The position numbers were made by a program, and so were the translations under genes. Shown piece by piece: positions 1 to 7,035 of a stretch of DNA of 64,000 bases. Origin of the DNA: Methanosarcina acetivorans C2A. Its GTDB lineage: Archaea > Halobacteriota > Methanosarcinia > Methanosarcinales > Methanosarcinaceae. The stretch's first letter is position 1; each line of letters begins with the position of its first letter. Location: NCBI RefSeq assembly GCF_000007345.1, contig NC_003552.1, positions 4,092,001-4,156,000 on the forward strand, in the 5' to 3' direction. Below the pieces are notes generated by a model. The model made no database searches. It had not been told where the DNA came from and saw only the letters and a program-made list of their open reading frames with translations.

Positions 1-68
1 GGGAAGGTCATAGGTAGAGTAAAAGTCCCAGCAAATTAACCATAATCTTTTTTATAGCTTTTTAAGAG

Positions 69-131
69 CTTTAATATTGAATTATAGTTCTTTAATATTG
101 AATCAAAGCTCTTTAATATTGAATTTTCTCC
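69..131. repeat. 21-bp direct repeat, three copies
   Basis: A 14-bp core, CTTTAATATTGAAT, recurs at 69-82, 90-103 and 111-124, giving a 21-bp period. A purine-rich stretch with repeated GGAGATTAAA-type words follows to about 220. A minus-strand reading frame through it is an artefact of the 21-bp (7-codon) period and also overlaps the zinc-ribbon gene in another frame. I see no gene at 1-247. Confidence 0.7.
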
Positions 132-247
132 TTTTGAGTTTAAAAGCAGGAGATTAAAGAAGAGGAGATTAAAAAAAGAGATTAAAAAAAGGAGATTAAG
201 GAAAAAAGAGATTAAAGAAAAATATCGGCATTCCTCATGGAGACTCG

Positions 248-388
248 TCACGCATAAATCATTATTGAATCGAGTCTTACGGTGCCTACTTTTGTCCAGT
301 ATCTGCAAACATCACAGTACTGGGTCTCGCCATCGGAGCGCAATTTCAGGTTAGAGTTACATTTTGGACATATTTTTAGATGTTTCAT
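248..388 (-). CDS. small zinc-ribbon protein, 46 aa
   Basis: This minus-strand gene encodes 46 residues with two CxxC knuckles: CPKC at residues 7-10 and CDVC at 25-28, fifteen residues apart. That is the layout of a compact four-cysteine zinc ribbon. The rest is basic and polar, with no membrane segment or signal peptide. A GGGG stretch lies about 6 nt before the ATG and serves as ribosome binding site. Stand-alone ribbons of this size in methanogens are usually of unknown role and may bind nucleic acid or a partner protein. The call rests on the cysteine pattern; the function is not known. Confidence 0.7.
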   Translation of the reverse strand: MKHLKICPKCNSNLKLRSDGETQYCDVCRYWTKVGTVRLDSIMIYA

Positions 389-872
389 AATAAACCCCTG
401 GATTTTCTATTTTTCAACTGAATAAATAATTCTAAGACAGTGTAAGAAGAAGCCCAGAGGCGCTGTATCTGCTGCATTCCCCAAACAGTTCCTTCGAATA
501 TTGTGCTCCCCCAAGCAAATTGATTCGAAGAAAGGATCAGCGACCTCAGGAGATTCTTTCACGGCTCTTATTTGAAATTCTTTGAAGTTCTCAGTTTCCT
601 CCTTATCTGTTCCCCAACTCCAGTATATAGTAATAACATAAGTTATATTAAATAAATTATATGAAAAATTGTTTTCAAACAAAAAATAGTTTGATGTAAA
701 AAATTTCAAGCCCATTATCTCTTTTTCTTAAGCAGGACTTGGTGATTATATAAAATAAGCAACAGAAGGAATGTTCATTAAATTAAAATCTGACATTTAT
801 TTTGAAACATTTTGAAACCTTCATTTTGAAAATTGAGATGATTTATATAGATCCACTTTCTAAACTAAACAT
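389..872. other. intergenic region with decayed repeat
   Basis: No convincing gene. An open frame of 102 codons at 407-715 on the minus strand has low-complexity, non-protein-like composition. Its start region (about 640-710) resembles 15450-15530 in an imperfect ~60-bp match built around GAAAAATTGTTT and AAATAGTTT-like words. Both are probably remnants of one mobile or repeated sequence. Confidence 0.4.
841..849 (+). promoter_or_regulatory. TATA box of a probably leaderless transcript
   Basis: ATTTATATA is centred about 28 nt upstream of the ATG at 873. Archaeal transcription starts about 25 nt downstream of the TATA centre, so the start would fall at or next to the ATG. No ribosome binding site precedes the ATG, which agrees with a leaderless mRNA. 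Confidence 0.55.
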
Positions 873-1244
873 ATGGAAGAGGGTAAGATTAAGAACACGA
901 TAACAAGGAGTTTTGAACTTCAGGACTACAGGATAAAAGGAACAGAACTTTCTGGCTTCTGGGCAGACCTGCTCAGCAAAGAAGAACTGACGGTTGAAGT
1001 AAACTATAGGCCTGAAAATAAAGAAACCTTCAGTCCCGAAGAAACTGAGGCTCTTATCCGAGAGGTCTGCGGAAAATGCAGAAGCTTTGAAGCTCAGCTT
1101 CCCGAAAATATAAAATGTGAAGTCACCTTCAAAGATTTCGGAGAAAAAGTTTATAAAACCTCCCAGCCTGATTTTGAACTGAAGCCAGGGGAAATGGACG
1201 AAGTTAAGGTTGCTTACCGCTTCTATGTAGCATATTACGTTTAA
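873..1244 (+). CDS. conserved hypothetical protein, 123 aa
   Basis: A soluble acidic protein of 123 residues that I cannot assign to a named family. It has a small polar alpha/beta composition, two cysteines (one in CGKC at residues about 66-69), no signal peptide and no membrane segment. Codon use matches the neighbouring core genes, which supports a real gene. The start is fixed by the TATA box 28 nt upstream. The stop codon lies inside a 13-bp tandem repeat. It appears monocistronic, with a 169-bp gap to the next gene on the same strand. Confidence 0.6.
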   Translation: MEEGKIKNTITRSFELQDYRIKGTELSGFWADLLSKEELTVEVNYRPENKETFSPEETEALIREVCGKCRSFEAQLPENIKCEVTFKDFGEKVYKTSQPDFELKPGEMDEVKVAYRFYVAYYV

Positions 1245-1330
1245 CTTTCATGTTTAACTTATTCGTTTAACTTATTCGTTTAACTTATTCGTTTGACTTA
1301 TTGCGTTTAACTTATATGTTTGGCTTATTA
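1239..1330. repeat. 13-bp tandem repeat array
   Basis: About seven imperfect copies of GTTTAACTTATTC run from the stop codon of the preceding gene to about 1330. The units share TTTAACTTAT. The array resembles the other short-period AT-rich arrays in this window (10511-10740, 20340-20482, 38451-38684) in design but not in sequence. Confidence 0.8.
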
Positions 1331-1413
1331 TATTTAATATTGAACTAGGCAAAGATATCTTCTGTCAAAGAATTAGCCAAAAAAACCAAAAACCTGTAAA
1401 GGAGCGTAAAAAA

Positions 1414-1659
1414 ATGCCTCAACCACGTAAAAACCCGGGCTTTGCTGCAGTACTTTCATTCTTTATCCCGGGTCTCGGGCAGATCTATAATGGGCAGATC
1501 ATGAAGGGAATTATTTTTATTATTCTTGCCTCGATTTTCGGCTTCCTGACAGTAGTTTTTATCGGTTATATCCTTTATCCGCTGTTCTGGGTATACAACC
1601 TCTACGATGCCTACAATACTGCCAGGGAAATTAATGAGAGGTACGGTGGATATTATTGA
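1414..1659 (+). CDS. TM2-domain small membrane protein
   Basis: Encodes 81 residues with two hydrophobic helices, roughly 9-25 and 33-58, joined by a GLGQIYNGQIMKG turn. The family hallmark is a Pro/Gly-rich first helix ending in GLGQ-YNG and a second helix ending in an aromatic D/N-rich tail, here WVYNLYDAYNTA. TM2 proteins sit in the membrane; their role in archaea is unknown. AAAGGAG 8 nt before the ATG is a good ribosome binding site. The next small membrane protein follows on the same strand after 111 bp, so the two may be co-transcribed. Confidence 0.75.
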   Translation: MPQPRKNPGFAAVLSFFIPGLGQIYNGQIMKGIIFIILASIFGFLTVVFIGYILYPLFWVYNLYDAYNTAREINERYGGYY

Positions 1660-1770
1660 ATAAAATTTCAGGATAAACTTCCGGAAATAAACTTTCTGAC
1701 AGGGATTTTTCTCTCACTATTTCGAAACAGACAAATAAAACTCCCAGCAACCTATTAACGGTGACAGGTA

Positions 1771-1968
1771 ATGAATATCGAACTCACTATGAACATGATA
1801 ATCATTTTTTTATTTTTTGCATTTGTTTTCTTACTAATAATGTTTATTTATACAAAGAAGGTCACAAAAAAAATGCGTGAAGAGAGAGAGAAAGCCGAAG
1901 CCGAAAGAATTGCCCGGCAGATTGCTGAGAAGAAAAGACTTAAAGAGCTGATGGAAGAAGAAGACTAA
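1771..1968 (+). CDS. single-span membrane protein with charged coiled coil
   Basis: A 65-residue protein. Residues about 7-28 form one hydrophobic helix, and residues about 30-65 are a highly charged K/E/R-rich amphipathic helix likely to be a short cytoplasmic coiled coil. GGTGACAGGT precedes the ATG. The topology (short outside N-terminus, charged tail inside) follows from the positive residues after the helix. No named family is recognised. Similar miniproteins act as membrane anchors or regulators of larger complexes, but nothing here identifies a partner. Confidence 0.6.
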   Translation: MNIELTMNMIIIFLFFAFVFLLIMFIYTKKVTKKMREEREKAEAERIARQIAEKKRLKELMEEED

Positions 1969-2502
1969 AATTTGCCGACTTTCTGAAAAATTGAGACAAA
2001 GAGTAAAGCTCTTTCTTCTCTGAAATGTATTCGGTGCAAACAATTAAAAGTTATTCATTAATTCAGTTATGATTTATTCGTTCATTTCTAATTCCTTATC
2101 TTTTCTAATTCCTTATCTTTTCTAATTCCGTATTAACCTTCTCACCTTTATCCAATTTCCACTTTTTTATGGAGCCACTTAAGCCGGGATTGGCGCAGGA
2201 AGTTCCAGCCTGCCGGCAACTTCCCTAATCCACTGCATCCATTTCGAGAACATATCTGCGACAGTTTTTCAGAGAAGAAAGACTTTGTGCTGTCTGCGGC
2301 ATACACATTTTTGTTATTGATTTGAGAGTACACAGGCTCCTACCACAGGTATTTCGATTCCATAATCCAACATGCGAAGATATGAAGCATTCTTTTTCAA
2401 TTCACATTTATTCATTCGCAAAATGTCAATAATTAATAACATAAAATATTAAATAGATGAAAAATAATAGCATCTTAAGTTCAAAGGTTTCGAGGTGAAC
2501 GA
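1969..2502. other. intergenic region
   Basis: No gene supported. At 2085-2135 there is a short repeat of TTTCTAATTCCTTATC. A 61-codon minus-strand frame at 2148-2333 is not protein-like. AT-rich sequence at 2430-2465 (AATATTAAATAG) probably holds the promoter of the flavoprotein gene at 2503. Confidence 0.5.
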
Positions 2503-3105
2503 ATGAAATTAAAACCAAGCAAAAGAGAGCAAATCTTCCCCTTGCCTGTTGCCCTTGTTTCCACAGTCTCAAACGAAGGAATCCGAAATGCCGCTCCCTG
2601 GTCCAATATAACTCCAATCCTTCGCCCCCTGGAGGAAGTAGTGCTTGCTTCCTGGCTCAAGCGCGACACCCTCACAAACATCCGGGAAACCGGGGAATTT
2701 GTCATAAATATCCCTCCCGTTGAGATGGTAGAAGCTGTAATGGTTTGTTCCCGGAACTATCCTCCGGAAGTGGACGAGTTTGAAATGGCAGGGCTAAAGT
2801 CCCATATCTCGGAGGAAATAAGGGCTCCTGGGATTGAAGGATGCCTGGCCTGGGCCGAATGTACCCTTGTGGAGGAAATCCTGAGAGAAAAATTCTCCCT
2901 CATCATAGGAAAAGTCGTTAATTTAGAAGTAGATGAGAAATTCTTTGATGAGGAAGGCCAAATGGATTTTGAAAAAGCAAAACCTATGTCCTGCGTCCTG
3001 GGATCAAAAGGCCTTACCTTTACCTGCCCCAAAGACAGTGGAAAATCAGCAGACTATTCCGAAATGTTTTTGGGAGGAAAAGAGGCTTTAAGTCCAAAAC
3101 CCTGA
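2503..3105 (+). CDS. flavin reductase-like (FMN-binding) protein
   Basis: A 200-residue protein of the flavin reductase-like domain family, the DIM6/NTAB-type flavoprotein fold. Seen in sequence: an N-terminal PLPVALVSTVS strand, the NAAPWSNITPI segment where the family binds the FMN phosphate and ring, and the DTLTNIRETGEFVINIP segment typical of the split-barrel core. Members bind FMN and act as NAD(P)H:flavin oxidoreductases or as carriers in methanogen electron transfer; the substrate here is unknown. GAGGTG lies about 8 nt before the ATG. The gene stands alone and converges with uvrB. The last 20 residues are polar and may be a flexible tail. Confidence 0.8.
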   Translation: MKLKPSKREQIFPLPVALVSTVSNEGIRNAAPWSNITPILRPLEEVVLASWLKRDTLTNIRETGEFVINIPPVEMVEAVMVCSRNYPPEVDEFEMAGLKSHISEEIRAPGIEGCLAWAECTLVEEILREKFSLIIGKVVNLEVDEKFFDEEGQMDFEKAKPMSCVLGSKGLTFTCPKDSGKSADYSEMFLGGKEALSPKP

Positions 3106-3205
3106 ATTTTGTCCCTACTGGATTTATGGGATGAAAGAAAATTCATTAACCTGTGAAGTGATAAGATAGACGATTTCATTCAAGACTCAGTCTCCTCAAG
3201 CCACT

Positions 3206-5218
3206 TCACACGGCTTTAACCTCTTTTTCCAGTTTCTTTATGAGCTCCCTGAGCTGGATTGCACGCTCGAAGTCCAGCCTGTCGGCAGCTTCTCTCATCT
3301 CGGCGTCCAGTTCGATAATTACATTGGGGATGTCGGTCTTCGGGATGTGTTTGGTGTCGGTAATATCCACGACTTTTTCCCTGATGGGCTTCCGGATAGT
3401 TTTCGGGACTATGCCGTGTTCTTCATTGTAGGCGATCTGCATGGAACGGCGGCGTTCGGTCTCGTCTACTGCTTTTTTGATAGACTCGGTCATGTTGTCA
3501 GCGTAGAGGACGACCTTCGAGCTGGAGTTCCGGGCTGCGCGACCTATGATCTGGATGAGGCTCTTTGAATCTCTGAGGAAGCCTTCCTTATCCGCATCAA
3601 GGATTCCGATAAAACCCACTTCCGGGATGTCAAGCCCTTCCCTTAGCAGGTTGATCCCTACAAGGACATCGAACTTGCCGAGACGCAGTTCACGGATGAT
3701 TTCCGTCCTTTCTATAGTCTTGATATCGGAGTGAAGGTAGCGGGCTTTGATTTCGTTTCTTGCAAGGAACTCGGTCAGTTCTTCTGCAAGCTTTTTGGTA
3801 AGAGTGGTCACAAGGGCGCGGTCTCCCCTATCCACTATTTTCCGGATCTCCTGCATAACATCTCTGACCTGGCCCTCAAGGGGACGTACTTCAACCTCAG
3901 GGTCAACGAGGCCCGTCGGGCGGATAATCTGTTCCACAATCCTGGCAGAATGCTCCCGTTCGTAGTCCGAAGGGGTTGCCGAAACAAAAATCACGTTTTC
4001 CATGTACTTTTCAAATTCTTCAAACTTCAGGGGCCTGTTGTCATAGGCGCTGGGGAGCCTGAAACCGTAATCTACAAGACTCTTTTTCCGAGAGCGGTCC
4101 CCATTGTACATCCCGTGCAGCTGGGGGATTGTCTGGTGGCTTTCGTCAATGATCAGGAGGAAATCTTCAGGGAAATAGTCAAGCAAACAGAAAGGCTGTT
4201 CTCCGGGCTGCCTGTGGTCAAAGTGTCTTGAGTAATTCTCAATGCCCTTACAGCTGCCTGTCTCCTCAATCATCTCCATGTCGTAGAGAGTGCGCTGTTT
4301 TAGCCGGTGAGATTCGAGCAGCCCGAGGGTGGGGAGGTGTTCTTCAAGCTCTTCAAGAATGGACCGGATTGCACTTTTCTGCTCCTCTTCCGGAATAACA
4401 TAGTGTCGCGCAGGGTAGACAAAGAAGTAGTCCATGTCTTCTTTTCGCTGGCCTGTCTGCTTGTCCACTTCGGAAATCCGGTCCACCTCATCCCCGAAGA
4501 GTTCGACCCGGATAATGTCATCGAAGTAACCGGGAATGATATCAATGGTATCTCCTTTTACGCGAAAGCGCCCGGGCATGAGTTCCATGTCGTTTCTTTC
4601 AAACTGGATATCGATAAGTTTTTCGAGGATTTCCTTTCTCTGGACCTTATCTCCTACCTTCAGTTCAAACCCCATCTTCTGGAAGTTTTCAGGGTTACCA
4701 AGCCCGTAGATACAGGACACCGAAGCTACCACAATCACGTCCTGACGTGACATCAGGGAGGCTGTGGCTGCAAGGCGCATCTGTTCGATCTTCGGGTTTA
4801 TCTGGGCATCCTTTTCAATGTACTGGTCTTTGGCAGGGAGATAGGACTCGGGCTGGTAATAGTCGTAATATGAAACAAAGTACTCAACCCTGTTTTCAGG
4901 GAAGAACTCCCTGAACTCATTATAGAGCTGGGCAGCCAGGGTCTTGTTATGGGCAATAACAAGGGTCGGCTTTCGGATCTGGTTTATAACATTTGCAACC
5001 GTGTAGGTCTTTCCGGATCCGGTCACCCCGAGCAGGGTCTGGAACTGCTCCCTCTTCTTCAGCCCTTCCACAAGTTTTTCGATTGCCTGTGGCTGGGACC
5101 CTTTAGGTTCAAAACCGGAGATCAGTTTAAACTGAGGGCTATCCCAGTACCGAGCATCGTGCAGTAGTTCGAACTTTTTTTTGGATAACTCCCCGGGTGT
5201 CTGGCTGGAAACTTTCAT
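3206..5218 (-). CDS. uvrB: excinuclease ABC subunit B
   Basis: UvrB, 670 residues, full length for the family. It is the helicase-like damage-verification subunit of nucleotide excision repair, loaded by UvrA and then bound by UvrC. Walker A GVTGSGKT is at residues 64-71. The beta-hairpin region with YYDYYQPESYLP follows, then the DESHQ helicase motif, the GRAARN motif VI, and the C-terminal UVR motif (about 630-665) that contacts UvrC. AAGAAGGT precedes the ATG. It is the last gene of a uvrA-uvrC-uvrB run, 108 bp downstream of uvrC. The UvrABC system is bacterial-type and occurs in mesophilic methanogens, most simply explained by old lateral transfer. Confidence 0.98.
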   Translation of the reverse strand: MKVSSQTPGELSKKKFELLHDARYWDSPQFKLISGFEPKGSQPQAIEKLVEGLKKREQFQTLLGVTGSGKTYTVANVINQIRKPTLVIAHNKTLAAQLYNEFREFFPENRVEYFVSYYDYYQPESYLPAKDQYIEKDAQINPKIEQMRLAATASLMSRQDVIVVASVSCIYGLGNPENFQKMGFELKVGDKVQRKEILEKLIDIQFERNDMELMPGRFRVKGDTIDIIPGYFDDIIRVELFGDEVDRISEVDKQTGQRKEDMDYFFVYPARHYVIPEEEQKSAIRSILEELEEHLPTLGLLESHRLKQRTLYDMEMIEETGSCKGIENYSRHFDHRQPGEQPFCLLDYFPEDFLLIIDESHQTIPQLHGMYNGDRSRKKSLVDYGFRLPSAYDNRPLKFEEFEKYMENVIFVSATPSDYEREHSARIVEQIIRPTGLVDPEVEVRPLEGQVRDVMQEIRKIVDRGDRALVTTLTKKLAEELTEFLARNEIKARYLHSDIKTIERTEIIRELRLGKFDVLVGINLLREGLDIPEVGFIGILDADKEGFLRDSKSLIQIIGRAARNSSSKVVLYADNMTESIKKAVDETERRRSMQIAYNEEHGIVPKTIRKPIREKVVDITDTKHIPKTDIPNVIIELDAEMREAADRLDFERAIQLRELIKKLEKEVKAV

Positions 5219-5326
5219 AGAATCAAGACCTTCTTAAGTAAATGGAATTAATTAAAATCGATAATTAAGGAAATCGATAAGACAGAAAGCTACGATTTAC
5301 TGTGCACCACTTCTGTACATTACGAT

Positions 5327-6877
5327 TTACTTTATCAATGACTTCTGTCTTAGCAGCCGGTTGTAGGTGATTGCAAATCTATGGGCTTCGTCCCGGATTT
5401 CCTGTACAAAGAGGGATGCCTTTTCATTTCTTTTGATAGGAAGGGGAGATTTAAGCCCTGGTACATAGAGTTCCTCTTCCCTTTTTGCTATGGAGATGAT
5501 AGGAACCCTGATCTTCAATTTACGGAGCTCCTGGAAAGCCGAAGAAAGCTGCCCTTTTCCCCCGTCGATAATGATTAAGTCCGGCATTTCATGTTTATCT
5601 TCAAGCAGGCGGGAATAACGCCTCCTCACAACTTCGGCAATGGAAGCAAAGTCGTCAATCCCTTCCACACTTTCGATTTTGAAGCGGCGATAGTTGTGTT
5701 TGTCAGGTCGACCGCCCCTGAACTGGACCATAGAACCCACGGTAGAGGTGCCCGAGAGATGGGAGATATCGAAACACTCGATAACGTTCGGGAGTTTGGG
5801 GAGAGAGAGTTTGCTCTGCAGGGATTCGAGTTTTTTTCTGTCCCCGAAAAATCCTATCTCAACATTTTTCAGGGCCAGGTCGAGAAGTTCTTTTTTCTCC
5901 CCCTGCTTCGGAACCGTGACCTTCACTTTCTTTCCTTTCACATGCGCCAGAAACTCTACAAGAGACTCTTCAAGAACTTGGGGGACGATCAGTTCCTCAG
6001 GAGGGTCGTTCTCGGAATAGTACTGTACCAGAAATTCTTGCAGGAAATCTTCCCCGAAAGCAAAAACATAGTCCTGCTTGTCTTCCAGGGTCCCTTTGTA
6101 GACCTTGAAGAGCATGAGATAGACAGTATTGTCCCTGACAATGTAATTCAGGATATCCTCATCATGTTTCTTCTGCCTCTCCATGTTTTGCTTTTCCTGC
6201 AGGTATTCAAGGGCTGAAATCTCATCCCTGAGAGCCATGGCCTGCTCAAACATCTGCTTCGCAGCCATCTTTTTCATCTCTTTTTCCATGGACTCGATGA
6301 GCTCCCCGATGTTGCCTTTCAGGACAGAAGTAGCTCTTTTTACCTTCTCTCCGTACTCCTCCTCGGAAATGCTGCCTATACAGGGGCCGCTGCAAGCTCC
6401 GATATGATAGCGGAGACAGGCGCGTGAGGGCATTTTTTTGCAGGTTCGGAGCTGAAATGTTTTTCTTACGACCTCGAAGATGTAATCTCTTTCTTTTGCA
6501 GAAACGAAAGGTCCGAAGAACTCTCCGTCTCCGGTATTTTTCCGGGCAATCCTTATCCTGGGAAACTTTTCTCCGGTGAGATGGATGCAAGCATAGCGCT
6601 TTGAGTCCTTGAGTAGGATATTGTATCTCGGCCAGTGCTTCTTTATAAGGGTATTTTCAAGGAGAAGGGCTTCTACCTCGGTATTTGTAACAATGAAGTC
6701 AAGGCCCCTGGCAGCCTGAACAAGGCTGGTTGTTTTAGGGTCGTGGTCCCTTTTCTGGAAATAACTGCTCACCCTTTTTTTAAGGTCTTTTGCCTTTCCC
6801 ACGTAGAGTACAACCCCTTCCTCATCCTTGAAAAGATAGCAGCCGGGAAGGTGTGGAAGGGCTTCCAGATCAATCAT
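5327..6877 (-). CDS. uvrC: excinuclease ABC subunit C, short form
   Basis: UvrC, 516 residues, makes the two incisions around a lesion bound by UvrB. The N-terminal GIY-YIG nuclease domain (about 9-90) reads CYLF...VLYVGKAK. Four cysteines at about 148-172 (CKKM...C...CSGPC) match the conserved iron-sulfur cluster site. A UVR motif lies at about 200-235. The RNase H-like domain shows CFDISHLSG, LIIIDGGKGQ and RDEAHRFA, supplying the Asp/Asp/His catalytic residues. The protein stops soon after RDEAHRFA, so the C-terminal helix-hairpin-helix DNA-binding pair of bacterial UvrC (about 600 aa) is absent. It lies between uvrA (144 bp upstream) and uvrB, probably in one operon. Confidence 0.97.
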   Translation of the reverse strand: MIDLEALPHLPGCYLFKDEEGVVLYVGKAKDLKKRVSSYFQKRDHDPKTTSLVQAARGLDFIVTNTEVEALLLENTLIKKHWPRYNILLKDSKRYACIHLTGEKFPRIRIARKNTGDGEFFGPFVSAKERDYIFEVVRKTFQLRTCKKMPSRACLRYHIGACSGPCIGSISEEEYGEKVKRATSVLKGNIGELIESMEKEMKKMAAKQMFEQAMALRDEISALEYLQEKQNMERQKKHDEDILNYIVRDNTVYLMLFKVYKGTLEDKQDYVFAFGEDFLQEFLVQYYSENDPPEELIVPQVLEESLVEFLAHVKGKKVKVTVPKQGEKKELLDLALKNVEIGFFGDRKKLESLQSKLSLPKLPNVIECFDISHLSGTSTVGSMVQFRGGRPDKHNYRRFKIESVEGIDDFASIAEVVRRRYSRLLEDKHEMPDLIIIDGGKGQLSSAFQELRKLKIRVPIISIAKREEELYVPGLKSPLPIKRNEKASLFVQEIRDEAHRFAITYNRLLRQKSLIK

Positions 6878-6987
6878 TTTTGAGCCTCATTGCGTTCAAA
6901 TTTATTTTTCTCAAATCCGGTTTTCAGGTTTTCGTTTATCAGGAGTTCTTTTTCAGATTTTAATTTATCAGGAATCCTTTGTATCCG

Positions 6988-7035
6988 GAATCACTCAAAG
7001 TGCTTGATTTTCAAGAATCACTTAAAGTGCTTGAC
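6988..7035. repeat. 19-bp direct repeat at the uvrA stop codon
   Basis: AATCACTYAAAGTGCTTGA occurs twice, at about 6990-7008 and 7017-7035, separated by a short spacer. Each copy contains the near-palindrome CACTTTAAGTG on the minus strand. The downstream copy includes the last codons and TAA stop of uvrA, so part of the acidic uvrA tail may have arisen by local duplication. Confidence 0.55.

Noticed and set aside
36-308. 90-codon minus-strand frame
   Set aside because: Low-complexity frame from a 21-bp repeat; it overlaps the zinc-ribbon gene in a different frame and lacks a start context.
407-715. 102-codon minus-strand frame
   Set aside because: Composition not protein-like, no ribosome binding site, partly repeated at 15450; kept only as a note.
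3731-4231. 166-codon plus-strand frame inside uvrB
   Set aside because: Antisense shadow of uvrB.
5591-6217. 208-codon plus-strand frame
   Set aside because: Antisense of uvrC.
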